Origin: Candidatus Gastranaerophilales bacterium
Lineage (GTDB): Bacteria; Cyanobacteriota; Vampirovibrionia; Gastranaerophilales; Gastranaerophilaceae
Reading direction: 5' to 3'
DNA length: 64,000 bases
Assembly: GCA_944323735.1 (NCBI GenBank)
Contig: CALUTO010000007.1
Location: 25,788 to 89,787 of the forward strand
The notes beneath the pieces are model-generated. The model saw only the letters and a program-made list of their open reading frames with translations, searched no databases and had not been told where the DNA came from. A program made the translations under genes and the position numbers. This document shows, piece after piece, positions 45,674-54,837 of the stretch (within the stretch, counting starts at the first letter, position 1; the number at the start of each line of letters is the position of its first letter).

Positions 45674-48067
45674 TTATATTTCTTTTTGTAAAGTTCCTTG
45701 TGCAGCTGTGCAAAAGATATCATCGAGGTTTTCAACACAAAGTCTCTGTCTGTAAGTGTAAATTTTTTCCAATTCCGTCTCAAGTTCGTCATAAAACTCG
45801 CTCTCCTTAATTTTATGCATTTCAACAGGGTTTATAAATTCTATCTTTAACAAATCTTTGCTCTGCTCTTCAGCTCTAATCATATTAAGACCCGCAAACA
45901 TATCAATACAAAGTCTAACCATATCATCCGACAATCCGGAAGCAGACTCTAAATCTATAAGATTTACTTCACTGTTTTTGTTGTTTACCGCATATTTGAG
46001 CATACCGCAAACTGTTTTCACTACAGCTTCAACTGTATATTTTTTGTTGTCATATCCCATAAAATGCAAAACTTTTGCACCTGTTTCTTTTATTATAAAA
46101 CTCATTAATTCGCTGCTCGCCGGATAATCAAAAAACATTACCTGATTGCAGTGAGCCAGATTTTTACGTGAATGTATTTTTTCAAAAATCTGAGGATATG
46201 ATTTAAGAAACTCTTTTATTTCTTTATCTTCAACAAATATTCCGGTGGAAAGCTTCGTAGTGTCAAGATATGAACAAATCTGTGAGAAAATATTTGTTTT
46301 TTTCCTGTGGTCGTATATTTTCAGTGTATTTGTTTTATTCAAATTTAAATAATCAGACTTTATATCCTGAATATCAAGCTGTACTGTTGTGTCACCGTTA
46401 AATACATTGATTTTCGGATAAAAAATTATACTGAATTCTTTATTTAAGGGAATATTGAGATTACTATGATTCCAGTATACGCATTCAAACGATTTTTTGC
46501 TGCTGTTTTCACAAAAGATTTTTAAATGATTGCTGTTCGAACCGATAGTTTTATATCTGGTAAGTGTCAAATTTTTCATAGCAAAAACAGGATTTGGATT
46601 TCCTGCCCCAAACGGCTCCAGCTGCTGAATAGTTTTAACCATATCCACATCAATATCTGTCAGTTCCATATCAACATCAATTGTATATTCTGGTTTTTCT
46701 CCATCCAGCATTATGTTGATAGTAGAGTTTAAAGCCCGTTTTACTTCCTCAAAACCGTGTTTTGCAGGATCAAATGTAAGTCCTGCCGCCTGTGAATGAC
46801 CGCCAAAACCTTCAAACAAATCTGCATTTTGTACAAGAACTTCATGCAAATGTACTCCTGACACACTTCTTGCCGAACATCTGATAAGTCCTGTATTTTC
46901 ATCTTTCATCATAAGAAAAACAGGTTTTCCAAATTCTTCAACGAGCTTTGATGCCACAATCCCTATTATACCTATATGCCAATCATCTTTGTACAAAATA
47001 ACAGCAGGGTCGTCAGAAAAAGCTTCAGGCATGCTCATTGCTTCAGTATATATACTATCGGACAATTCCTGCCTTATTTTATTGTAATTATTCAGTGAAC
47101 TGCAGCATAACTCTATTTCTGTTTTGTCATCAGAAATCAAAAGCTTTACCGCCTCATCTACTGTGGCAAGACGCCCTGCCGCATTGATTCTCGGTGCAAT
47201 TCCGAATGCCACCATCTCTGATGTTACACCGTTTTCTGTATTATAGCTTATTGTTTCTAAAAGCCTTTTTATACCATAATGGTTTCCTTTAGAAATTAAG
47301 TTTAATCCGGAAACCACAAGTGTCCTGTTTTCCAGAAGCAGAGGAACAACATCAGCAATAGTGCCTATAGCAACAAAAGGCAGCAGTTCATCAACAAAAT
47401 CCCTGTGACCGTAAAAATCAAGTAACGCACAGGCTAATTTAAAGGCAACACCCACACCGGCAAGCATATTAAGGCTCTCTATTTCTTCTGCGCTTAAATC
47501 TTTATTCAGTGCATTCATCGCTTTAGGATTTATAATTGCATAAGCACAGGGGAGTTCCTCCGGTGCTTCGTGGTGGTCTGTTATAATAACGTCAACTTTA
47601 AAACCGTTTGCAAAATTAACCGGTGCAATATCTGATATACCGCAATCTACAGTTATAATCAGCTTTGCTTTATTTTTTGAAATAAGTTTCACCAGTGCTT
47701 TTGTATTCATTCCGTGGTTCTCAAGTTCCCGCTCCGGAATATAATAGTCAACATCCGCTCCAAGATATTTTAAAGTTTTAAATAAAAGTGAGGTAGAAGT
47801 AACACCATCTGCGTCAAAATCTCCATATATTACTATTTTTTCTTTTTCCGCAATAGCTTTGCTGATACGGTCGACAGCCTTTTCCATATCAGTAAATGCA
47901 AAAGGCGCAGTCACAGGTGCATCCAGTGGATTTAAAAATTCACTGATTTTTTTGACTGTATTTAAACCTCTTTGAACAAAAAGATTTTCAAGCAGTTCAT
48001 CCCCTACAAAGTCAGAGACTTCTTCAGGGATTGGCAATTTTTCTTTAATTTTCCATATTTTTTGCAT
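45674..48067 (-). CDS. recJ: Single-stranded-DNA exonuclease RecJ
   Basis: 5'-3' ssDNA exonuclease of the DHH family, 797 residues. Catalytic motifs IYGDFDADGVTSTSLLF, TVDCGISD, and VIITDHHEAPEELP; DHHA1 segment RCSARSVSGVHLHEVL and GFGGHSQAAGLTF. A ~200-residue C-terminal extension beyond the usual core resembles that seen in longer RecJ proteins. It starts 5 bases after the 127-residue unknown gene and may be cotranscribed with fixCX. Confidence 0.94.
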   Translation of the reverse strand: MQKIWKIKEKLPIPEEVSDFVGDELLENLFVQRGLNTVKKISEFLNPLDAPVTAPFAFTDMEKAVDRISKAIAEKEKIVIYGDFDADGVTSTSLLFKTLKYLGADVDYYIPERELENHGMNTKALVKLISKNKAKLIITVDCGISDIAPVNFANGFKVDVIITDHHEAPEELPCAYAIINPKAMNALNKDLSAEEIESLNMLAGVGVAFKLACALLDFYGHRDFVDELLPFVAIGTIADVVPLLLENRTLVVSGLNLISKGNHYGIKRLLETISYNTENGVTSEMVAFGIAPRINAAGRLATVDEAVKLLISDDKTEIELCCSSLNNYNKIRQELSDSIYTEAMSMPEAFSDDPAVILYKDDWHIGIIGIVASKLVEEFGKPVFLMMKDENTGLIRCSARSVSGVHLHEVLVQNADLFEGFGGHSQAAGLTFDPAKHGFEEVKRALNSTINIMLDGEKPEYTIDVDMELTDIDVDMVKTIQQLEPFGAGNPNPVFAMKNLTLTRYKTIGSNSNHLKIFCENSSKKSFECVYWNHSNLNIPLNKEFSIIFYPKINVFNGDTTVQLDIQDIKSDYLNLNKTNTLKIYDHRKKTNIFSQICSYLDTTKLSTGIFVEDKEIKEFLKSYPQIFEKIHSRKNLAHCNQVMFFDYPASSELMSFIIKETGAKVLHFMGYDNKKYTVEAVVKTVCGMLKYAVNNKNSEVNLIDLESASGLSDDMVRLCIDMFAGLNMIRAEEQSKDLLKIEFINPVEMHKIKESEFYDELETELEKIYTYRQRLCVENLDDIFCTAAQGTLQKEI

Positions 48068-48072
48068 ATTTT

Positions 48073-48456
48073 TTATGAATTTTCATCGTCGTCTTTTTCG
48101 TCAGCATCTTCTTTAATTTTATCAACAACGATTTTTGCCATTTCTTTAGCAACAGATTTTTGAACAACAATTGGACTGTTTTCCAGCATGTTTATAGCAG
48201 TTCTGACAGTAGCATCAATATCATACCATCTGCCGTTGCCTCTTTCCACATTTCCATCCTCAACAGCAGCTATAATATCTTCCACGCCTGAATATGCATG
48301 TTCTGAGATATTATGCTCAATAATTATTTTAATAAGGTTTAAAGCAATTTTAATTTGTGTCTCGTCATCAGAATCTTCAAGTGTTTTCATCGAACGTGAG
48401 AGTATGGGATCTTTGTCATACCAACGTCTGTAATTCTGGCTGTATTCTTCTTTCAT
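48073..48456 (-). CDS. Unknown small acidic protein with internal duplication
   Basis: 127 residues, not recognised. Two halves are homologous: RRWYDKDPILSRSMKTLED followed by a helix, and GRWYDIDATVRTAINMLEN followed by a helix, each with the core RWYD-x-D. The C-terminus is acidic (DADEKDDDENS). Helical-repeat architecture suggests a protein-interaction role. It lies 20 bases after fixX and 5 before recJ, on the same strand. Confidence 0.75.
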   Translation of the reverse strand: MKEEYSQNYRRWYDKDPILSRSMKTLEDSDDETQIKIALNLIKIIIEHNISEHAYSGVEDIIAAVEDGNVERGNGRWYDIDATVRTAINMLENSPIVVQKSVAKEMAKIVVDKIKEDADEKDDDENS

Positions 48457-48476
48457 ATTGTCCTCCGGATTTACTT

Positions 48477-48764
48477 CTAACTATTTTTATATACAACGCC
48501 TTTGCCGCTTCTCGGGTATTTCCAGTTAATATGCCTGCAGGCTATTCTGCATGCCCCGCATTCCAGACATTTTTCATAACTAACTGTCATTTTTTTTTCA
48601 CTTTCATTGTAGTTATACACATTTGCCGGACATATTATTGTACAAATCTTTTCAACACATTGCAAGCATTTTGATACATCCGGAATCAAGTGATTTTCAG
48701 AATCAGTATTATATTTTACTTTATATAATTTATTATCTAAATTTTCGGATATTTTGTCACACAT
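48477..48764 (-). CDS. fixX: FixX-type ferredoxin-like protein
   Basis: 95-residue iron-sulfur protein. Cysteines CLQCVEKICTIICPANVY and CLECGACRIACRHINWKYP match the FixX family that partners FixC; the HINWKYPRSGKGV ending is highly characteristic. It passes electrons between the FixC flavoprotein and the quinone pool. Its ATG overlaps the fixC stop by one base. Confidence 0.9.
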   Translation of the reverse strand: MCDKISENLDNKLYKVKYNTDSENHLIPDVSKCLQCVEKICTIICPANVYNYNESEKKMTVSYEKCLECGACRIACRHINWKYPRSGKGVVYKNS

Positions 48765-50065
48765 TATTTTAAAACTCCAAATATCAATTTTACAGCACTT
48801 ATGCCATCTTTGAACAGCTCCGATAAACTTCTTTTTCTAAAAAAATCCTTTGTGAATTTTACAAATTTTCCATGCTTTTCCACGCCGTCTGCCGTAGTAA
48901 ATATATTAAAGAATTCGCACACTTTTTGCGGATAATATCCAAGAAATGAGCCGGTTCTTGTCGAAAGAATATCAATAACACTTTTGTATGTCTTTAAATC
49001 TTTTAATATAAAACTGTTTTCCAGTTTTTTTCTGTACAGACAAAGCATATCAGAAGAAAAATCACCTTTTTCAAATGCTTCAAGTGCAGTTTCTCCGGCA
49101 TATTTTCCACTTAACATTGCCATATTTGTTCCTTCAAAATGTACATTATTGACCAGCATAGCAGCATCTCCGACCACCATTGCTCCGTCTGTATACAATT
49201 TTGGCATTGCATTGTACCCTCCTTCGGGTATTAAATGAGCTGAATACTCCAGAAGTTCACCGTCTTTTATCAGCTCAGCCACTGACGGATGGGATTTCAA
49301 TTCTTCCAGAAGTTCATATGGCCTTATCTTTTTTGATTTTAAATCCTCAAGACTTGCACCTATTCCGAGAGACACAGAATTTTTGTTAGTATAAATAAAG
49401 CCTAAAGCCAGCATGCCGGTCATAGGACCGCCTACAAGCTCATATGCAGCTCCTTGTGTAGAATTTATGCCAAATCTCTGATTTATTACCTCTTCGGAAA
49501 GTTTAATAACCTCTTTTACCCCGAGAGCTGTCTGTTTGGGTTTGATTTCATCACGCAGCCCGATTTGTTTTGCCAGCAAAGAATTTACCCCGTCTGCAAT
49601 AATTACAACATCAGCATAATATTCTTCTAAATCGGTTTTAATTCCGACAACCTTACCGTGTTCAACAATTAGCCCATTAACAAGCGTATCCGGTGCAAAA
49701 TATACACCTTCTTTAATTGCCTGTTCAACACACCATTTATCCCATTTTGCACGTATTGAAACAAAAGCATTTCTGTTTTCTTTATGATTTTTGTATGTAA
49801 TAGTAGTGCTTTCATCATTGTCTAAAAGCATATAACTGTGATTTGAGACAAATCGCTCTACAGGTGCAGACTGTAAATAGTCGGGAAAAATTTCTTTAAC
49901 AGCATGGTCATATATCACACCTCCGTACATATTTTTAGAACCGGCAAAATTTCCACGTTCTGTCAGTATTACTTTTTTACCTCCACGGGCAACGGTAATT
50001 GCTGCGCTGACTCCGGCGGGACCGGCTCCGATTACTATAACATCAGTCTTATTGTTACAAACCAT
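48764..50065 (-). CDS. fixC: FixC-type electron-transfer-flavoprotein quinone oxidoreductase
   Basis: 433-residue flavoprotein. N-terminal FAD site VIVIGAGPAGVSAAITVARG, followed by GVIYDHAVKEIFP, ADGVNSLLAKQIGL, GVKEVIKLSEEVINQRF, and VVGDAAMLVNNVHFEGTNMA. With FixX and the EtfAB/FixAB flavoprotein it moves electrons to quinone, in some bacteria with bifurcation to ferredoxin. No etfA or etfB gene is in the window. The donor is therefore unknown. Confidence 0.9.
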   Translation of the reverse strand: MVCNNKTDVIVIGAGPAGVSAAITVARGGKKVILTERGNFAGSKNMYGGVIYDHAVKEIFPDYLQSAPVERFVSNHSYMLLDNDESTTITYKNHKENRNAFVSIRAKWDKWCVEQAIKEGVYFAPDTLVNGLIVEHGKVVGIKTDLEEYYADVVIIADGVNSLLAKQIGLRDEIKPKQTALGVKEVIKLSEEVINQRFGINSTQGAAYELVGGPMTGMLALGFIYTNKNSVSLGIGASLEDLKSKKIRPYELLEELKSHPSVAELIKDGELLEYSAHLIPEGGYNAMPKLYTDGAMVVGDAAMLVNNVHFEGTNMAMLSGKYAGETALEAFEKGDFSSDMLCLYRKKLENSFILKDLKTYKSVIDILSTRTGSFLGYYPQKVCEFFNIFTTADGVEKHGKFVKFTKDFFRKRSLSELFKDGISAVKLIFGVLK

Positions 50066-50151
50066 CTGTTTTCCTATTTATACTACTGCCAAATCTGATT
50101 ATACTATTTTTTTTCATATTTCTGCAATAAACAAATGAACTAATAAAAAAA

Positions 50152-50173
50152 GACCTTCATCGAAATGAAGGTC
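50152..50173 (-). terminator. Terminator of efp-accB
   Basis: GACCTTCAT - TTCG/CGAA loop - ATGAAGGTC, a 9-bp perfect stem followed on the minus strand by seven T residues, 35 bases after the accB stop. Confidence 0.9.
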
Positions 50174-50207
50174 AATACCTTAAGTATTTTTAGATACATT
50201 GTTATTT

Positions 50208-50654
50208 TTACTCAATATACATCAAAACCTGTCCGTATTCAACAGCTTGACCGTCTTGTACGCAAATTTTTGTCACTTTTCCTGAAACTTCTGCCTCAAT
50301 TTCATTCATTAATTTCATTGCTTCTATGATGCAAACCACCTGACCGGCAGACACTGTCGAGCCGATATTGACAAACGGTTTTGCACCGGGAGAAGGAGCA
50401 GAATAGTATGTTCCGACCATAGGAGAAGTAACAGGAGTGCCTTTAGGGGCTTCTTCTTTCTCTTCTGCTTTTTCTTCGGGTTGTGATTGTACAGCAGGAA
50501 CTGCAGCAGCAACAGGTGCCGCAGCAACCTGAATCTGTTGTTTTTCCCTTTTAATTACGATTGCTTTTTCCGCATCTTCTAAAGTGATTTCTGTCAAATC
50601 ATTTTCAGAAACAACTTTTGCCAACTGTTCAATATATTCTATTTCAAATTTCAT
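50208..50654 (-). CDS. accB: Biotin carboxyl carrier protein AccB
   Basis: Subunit of acetyl-CoA carboxylase carrying biotin; it starts fatty-acid synthesis. N-terminal helix FEIEYIEQLAKVVSENDLTE, a flexible Pro/Ala/Lys linker, and a C-terminal biotinyl domain with VCIIEAMKLMNEIEAEVSGK (the biotin Lys in EAMKLM). An ATG 15 bases upstream exists, but AAGGA sits 6 bases before ATG 50654, so I use that (148 residues). 24 bases after efp. The biotin carrier BioY is encoded nearby at 52.7 kb; accC is not. Confidence 0.96.
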   Translation of the reverse strand: MKFEIEYIEQLAKVVSENDLTEITLEDAEKAIVIKREKQQIQVAAAPVAAAVPAVQSQPEEKAEEKEEAPKGTPVTSPMVGTYYSAPSPGAKPFVNIGSTVSAGQVVCIIEAMKLMNEIEAEVSGKVTKICVQDGQAVEYGQVLMYIE

Positions 50655-50678
50655 AATAAATCCTTCCAAAAGCAGAGA

Positions 50679-51236
50679 TTACACTCTGTCTAAATATTCA
50701 TTTGTTCTTGTGTCTACTCTGATTTTGTCACCGTTAGAAATAAAGAACGGAACATTCACAACTGCACCTGTTTCAAGTTTTGCAGGTTTTGTACCGCCCT
50801 GTGCCGTGTTGCCCTTTTCTGAAGGCGGTGTGTCAACGACCTCGAGTTCTACGTGGTTAGGTATATCAAGTCCGATAATTTTTCCCTGATACATCAAGAT
50901 AGACACATTCATGTTTTCTTTAAGATACTTAACTCCGTCTCCGATTTGTGCTTCGGTAACAGACATTTGTTCATAATTTTCAGTATCCATCATTACAAAA
51001 TCAGTACCTTCCTTATAAAGATACTGCATATCTCTTTTGTCCAGAGTAGCTTTTGCAACTTTTTCGCCTGCTCTGAATGTTTTTTCAACAACATTTCCTG
51101 TTTCAACATTTTTCAGCTTTGTACGGACGAATGCAGCACCTTTACCGGGTTTTACATGTAAAAATTCTACAACCGACCATAAACCATTATCCAATTCTAA
51201 TGTCAATCCGGTTCTTAAATCGTTTACTGATATCAT
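50679..51236 (-). CDS. efp: Elongation factor P
   Basis: Translation factor that relieves ribosome stalling at polyproline. Three-domain 185-residue protein beginning [19 protein letters not shown], with the modification loop [17 protein letters not shown] (Lys of PGKG), and C-terminal [20 protein letters not shown] and TNEYLDRV. The loop Lys fits the unmodified or lysylated types. Upstream of accB, a pairing common in diverse bacteria. Confidence 0.97.
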   Translation of the reverse strand: MISVNDLRTGLTLELDNGLWSVVEFLHVKPGKGAAFVRTKLKNVETGNVVEKTFRAGEKVAKATLDKRDMQYLYKEGTDFVMMDTENYEQMSVTEAQIGDGVKYLKENMNVSILMYQGKIIGLDIPNHVELEVVDTPPSEKGNTAQGGTKPAKLETGAVVNVPFFISNGDKIRVDTRTNEYLDRV

Positions 51237-51367
51237 TAACTGTTCCTTTATTTAACTGTTTTTTGAATTCTAACATAAAAATATAATCTTGAAAATTATT
51301 AAAATTTTTTATTTAACATTTTTATATATGTTAAAATTAAATAATTATAAATCGAGAGGATAAATTT

Positions 51368-52114
51368 ATGAAAATTGCAATAATATCGGATATTCATGGC
51401 AATATGCAGGCAATGGAAGCCGTACTGGAAAATATTAAGCAGGAAAATTGCGAAAAAATATTTTGTCTGGGCGATTTGGCAATGGCCGGCCCAGAACCGT
51501 CAAAAATGATTGACTTTATACAGAAGCTTATGAAAGAAAATAATTTTACGCTTATTCAGGGAAATACGGATGAAATGATTGCAAACTGCGACAATCAAAT
51601 TCTTCATATGCTTAGAGAAAACAATCCTGTTATGGCAAATGCGCTTCAATCCGATGTTATGGAAATTTCTGAACGACAGAAAGATTTTTTACGCAATCTG
51701 CCGGCAACAAAAGAAATTGAACAGAATGGAATAAAAATACTTCTCGTACACGGTTCACCACGCAAAAATAATGAAAATATTTTTCCTGACTTAAAACTTG
51801 AAGAAGTCGAAGAAATGATAAAAGGCACTAACGCAAATATAATTTTTTGCGGACATACACATGTTCCCTGCGGCTACCAGACAAACACCAATCAGACGGT
51901 TGTAAACACAGGCAGCGTAGGCAGACCTTTTTCTGCTGAGCCGAAAGCCTGTTATGCAGTTCTTGAAATAGAAAACGGGACATTTACAATAAAACATAAT
52001 CTTGTATCTTATGATGTAAAAACAGCTTCAAAAATTCTTTCCGAAAGGAATTTTGACGGCTGTAAAAAACTTGCTAAAATGCTGCTTCACGCAACCTCAA
52101 GGTATCCTGAATAA
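51368..52114 (+). CDS. Metallophosphoesterase (YfcE/MJ0936-like)
   Basis: 248 residues. Calcineurin-type motifs in order: ISDIHGNMQAMEAVL, CLGDLAMAGPEPS, QGNTDEMIAN, LVHGSPRKNNENIF, and FCGHTHVPCGYQ, followed by VNTGSVGRP. Binds two metals; family members are phosphodiesterases with varied substrates, so the substrate is open. AGAGGA precedes the ATG. The next gene rimI starts 37 bases on. Confidence 0.88.
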   Translation: MKIAIISDIHGNMQAMEAVLENIKQENCEKIFCLGDLAMAGPEPSKMIDFIQKLMKENNFTLIQGNTDEMIANCDNQILHMLRENNPVMANALQSDVMEISERQKDFLRNLPATKEIEQNGIKILLVHGSPRKNNENIFPDLKLEEVEEMIKGTNANIIFCGHTHVPCGYQTNTNQTVVNTGSVGRPFSAEPKACYAVLEIENGTFTIKHNLVSYDVKTASKILSERNFDGCKKLAKMLLHATSRYPE

Positions 52115-52150
52115 ATTGAGTTTTAAAAAAGTATTTGCTAAGATTGATAA

Positions 52151-52678
52151 ATGAACAAAATAATTATCAAAAATATGACAAAAAGTGATGTTGACAATGT
52201 TGTTAAACTGGAAGAAGCTTCTTACGGGAAACACCACTGGTCAAAAGAATCTTTTTATAACGAACTGGAAAACGACCTTTCGCATTATTACTGTGCATTT
52301 GACGGGAACGGTAATTTATTAGGCTACTGCGGGTGCTGGCATATTTTTGAAGAAGCCCACATAACAACTGTTTCTGTAAATCCTGAATACAGAAGACAAA
52401 AAGTTGCACAGGCTCTGTTGATTAAACTCATTGACGATTGCTATCAGGAAAAAATCAAATATATTACACTTGAAGTCAGAGAAAGCAATGTTGCCGCCAT
52501 ATCTCTTTATGACAAAAACGGTTTTGTTTCCATAGGCGAAAGAAAAGGATACTATCAGGACAACAATGAAGATGCACTGATTATGTTTACTGAAAATATA
52601 TGGTATCAGAAATTCAGCTTGTTATATAATCAGAATAAAAAAGAGCTGTCACAAAAAACAGAGGTTATTTATGGATAA
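52151..52678 (+). CDS. rimI: GNAT acetyltransferase, RimI-like
   Basis: 175 residues with GNAT motif A (TTVSVNPEYRRQKVAQALLI) for acetyl-CoA and the RimI-type sequence LEVRESNVAAISLYDKNGF, GERKGYYQDNNEDALIM. RimI acetylates the N-terminus of ribosomal protein S18; here this function is by family resemblance. It overlaps bioY by 8 bases. Confidence 0.85.
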   Translation: MNKIIIKNMTKSDVDNVVKLEEASYGKHHWSKESFYNELENDLSHYYCAFDGNGNLLGYCGCWHIFEEAHITTVSVNPEYRRQKVAQALLIKLIDDCYQEKIKYITLEVRESNVAAISLYDKNGFVSIGERKGYYQDNNEDALIMFTENIWYQKFSLLYNQNKKELSQKTEVIYG

Positions 52679-53330
52679 ACCTAAACGTTTAAAAGAACAA
52701 CTGGACGAATTTGATGCGGCAAACAAAAAAGTAAGATTTACATTCGGCACACTGGTTGTGACAGGATGGTGTGTATTTCTTATTATCATTGCAACATTTA
52801 CCCAAATTGATTTTTCGCATTACATGTTTGGCACGCTCGACCCGCTAAAGGGCTCTATCATAACAGTAAAAAATTATTCTTATATCCCTCAAATTCCCGT
52901 AATATTGTTCATAGCAGCCCTTATTGGAAAACGTTTCGGAATTGCGGCTGTTGTAATATACATTCTTCTCGGACTTACCATATTTCCCATATTCGCCCTC
53001 GGCGGAGGAATTACGTATCTGTTTCAATATAGTTTCGGCTATATCATTGCCTATATCCCGGCAATATTTATAACTGCTTTTATTCTCCAAAACCAGTTTT
53101 CTTATGGAAAAATTGCCAAAGCGACATTTTTCGGAGTTTTAACAATACATCTTATCGGGATTTTTTATCTGGTTTTGATGGCAATTATACACAAAGACCC
53201 GTTTGCAAATGTCATCGGCTGGATATCAATGCAAAGCGGAATAAAAATAGTTTATGATTATATATTCGGATTTCTGGCAATTCTTCTGGCAAAACCGGTA
53301 AGACATATATTATGGCTTTCTATGGCATAA
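52671..53330 (+). CDS. bioY: BioY-family biotin transporter substrate-binding component
   Basis: 219-residue membrane protein with about six helices. The N-terminal ~25 residues are polar. The BioY core is seen in IFALGGGITYLFQYSFGYII, with GKRFGIAAVVIYILLGL before it. BioY is the S-component of ECF biotin uptake; no ECF ATPase gene is adjacent, as for many solitary BioY genes. Biotin import would serve accB in this window. No biotin operator or riboswitch seen. Confidence 0.82.
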   Translation: MDKPKRLKEQLDEFDAANKKVRFTFGTLVVTGWCVFLIIIATFTQIDFSHYMFGTLDPLKGSIITVKNYSYIPQIPVILFIAALIGKRFGIAAVVIYILLGLTIFPIFALGGGITYLFQYSFGYIIAYIPAIFITAFILQNQFSYGKIAKATFFGVLTIHLIGIFYLVLMAIIHKDPFANVIGWISMQSGIKIVYDYIFGFLAILLAKPVRHILWLSMA

Positions 53331-53331
53331 A

Positions 53332-53368
53332 AAAAGAACCTGTTTTTAGAATAAACTCAGGTTCTTTT
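53332..53368 (+). terminator. Terminator after bioY
   Basis: AAAAGAACCTG and CAGGTTCTTTT form an 11-bp stem with a 15-base loop and T-run. Its A-rich 5' side would also act on the minus strand, where the coiled-coil gene ends. Confidence 0.75.
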
Positions 53369-53397
53369 ATATTCATTTTTTAATTTTTTATTTTCTG

Positions 53398-54006
53398 TTA
53401 CTGCATTGAATAGCTTTGTTCATACTCTGCATTTGCGTCTGCATATTGAGCGGTTGATGCATCGTAAGAATTTGCCTGTGCATCAGTTGATTTAAGTTTT
53501 TCAAGATACAACTGTCCGTTTTTAACTATCTGATGAAGCTGGGTTAAATCATTTTCAATGTTGTTCAGAATTTGTTCCGCATAATTTTCAGCACCTTCTT
53601 TAGTTCTGATAGCTTCATCTTCAGCTTTAATTTTTATATTTCTGGCTTCTTCTATAGTTCTTTCACGCAGCTCCTGACATTCAGCAAGCACCTGCTCTTT
53701 AATTTTTTCCGCCTCCTGATGCACCTGACTCAACAATTCTGATTCCGAAAGAATTCGTTCGGCCTCATTTTTTGCATCAAGAATAATCCGCTCTGCACGC
53801 TGCTGTGCTTCTATTTGTATCTCTTCTCTTCTTCTCAGCAGGGACTCAGCTTCTTTTATATCTTCAGGTATGGAAGCATCTATCCTGTCAAGAATACCTT
53901 CCATATCAGAACTCTTTATTGTGACAAAACCGGGGATAATATGCCAGCCTTTATCGAGTAAAAAATTAGCCCTTCCTAAAAGTTCTTTAATTCTAAGCTG
54001 TGTCAT
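53398..54006 (-). CDS. Coiled-coil protein adjacent to coaD
   Basis: 202 residues. From about residue 45 to 165 it is a Glu/Lys/Arg/Ala-rich coiled coil (EAQQRAERIILDAKNEAERI). The C-terminal tail is Ala/Tyr/Gln-rich (DASTAQYADANAEYEQSYS). The pattern resembles DivIVA- or ATPase-subunit-like proteins found next to coaD in other lineages. No membrane helix or signal. It follows coaD by 36 bases. Function not known. Confidence 0.7.
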   Translation of the reverse strand: MTQLRIKELLGRANFLLDKGWHIIPGFVTIKSSDMEGILDRIDASIPEDIKEAESLLRRREEIQIEAQQRAERIILDAKNEAERILSESELLSQVHQEAEKIKEQVLAECQELRERTIEEARNIKIKAEDEAIRTKEGAENYAEQILNNIENDLTQLHQIVKNGQLYLEKLKSTDAQANSYDASTAQYADANAEYEQSYSMQ

Positions 54007-54042
54007 CTCTAATTTACCTTTCTTATAATAATTAAATTTTTT

Positions 54043-54525
54043 TTAATTAATTGCCGCAGCACTTTTGAAATATTCTGCTACACATTCCGGAACAAATTTC
54101 GAAATATCCCCGTTCCATTTTGCAATTTCTTTTACGGTGCTTGAGGAAATAAAATTGTACTTTGGTTTTGTAATCAAAAAGACTGTAGTGATTTCCGGAG
54201 CCAGAGCACTGTTTGTTTGCGAAAGCTGCATTTCATATTCAAAATCGGAAACAGCTCTAAGCCCTCTTATCAGAACTTCACAGCCTTTCTGTCTGGCATA
54301 ATCGATAGTCAAACCGTCGAAACTGTCGACTTCAACATTTTCATAAGCGGCAACGGATTCTTTGATTAATTTAACCCTGTCCTCTGTCGGTAAAAAAGCA
54401 TGCTTTGCGTCATTTTGCAAAACTGCGATTATAACCTTGTCGAACATTTTGGACGCCTTGTCTAAGACATCAAGATGTCCTTTTGTAATAGGATCAAAAC
54501 TACCGGGATATATTGCAGTTTTCAT
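54043..54525 (-). CDS. coaD: Phosphopantetheine adenylyltransferase CoaD
   Basis: Penultimate enzyme of coenzyme A synthesis, moving AMP to 4'-phosphopantetheine. It begins KTAIYPGSFDPITKGHLDVL with the nucleotidyltransferase TxGH motif (here KGH), and carries IRGLRAVSDFEYEMQLSQTN and the C-terminal ISSSTVKEIA. The longest frame starts 48 bases upstream; ATG 54525 gives the usual 160 residues and has AAGGA ten bases before it, so I use it. Confidence 0.96.
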   Translation of the reverse strand: MKTAIYPGSFDPITKGHLDVLDKASKMFDKVIIAVLQNDAKHAFLPTEDRVKLIKESVAAYENVEVDSFDGLTIDYARQKGCEVLIRGLRAVSDFEYEMQLSQTNSALAPEITTVFLITKPKYNFISSSTVKEIAKWNGDISKFVPECVAEYFKSAAAIN

Positions 54526-54837
54526 TAATCGGAATTCCTTATATGCCATTGCGAAAATATTACATTTCCACAATATAATTATATAATTGTCAAATAAAAA
54601 TATTACGATTTAAGCAGTAATTATTTTATTTTGTTACAAAAATAAAAATTTTTATTTTATTCAAAATGACAGCTATATTTGCTTTCCACCCTATTTTTAA
54701 AAACAAATGTAATAAAATATGTTATTAACATGTTGTAATAATTTAGAATTTAAACATTACATATTTGTTTTATTGAAATGTTTTTTGCTATAATAATATC
54801 CGAAACAAGCAGGTGCCGGCGGGGCGGTAAAACAGAT
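54526..54837. other. Divergent spacer between coaD and the glycosyltransferase
   Basis: About 310 very AT-rich bases. The right end holds the promoter of the glycosyltransferase; a GC-rich patch (GCCGGCGGGGCGG) lies in its leader just before the ATG. No further gene, repeat or RNA structure is convincing. Confidence 0.5.
54765..54794 (+). promoter_or_regulatory. Promoter of the glycosyltransferase gene
   Basis: TTGTTT (54765-54770), 18 bases, and an extended -10 TGCTATAAT (54786-54794). The predicted start of transcription lies inside the longest open frame, so translation must begin at a later codon. Confidence 0.6.

Noticed and set aside
54778..54837. Upstream ATG of the glycosyltransferase frame
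   Set aside because: It lies between the -35 and -10 boxes, so it would not be on the mRNA.
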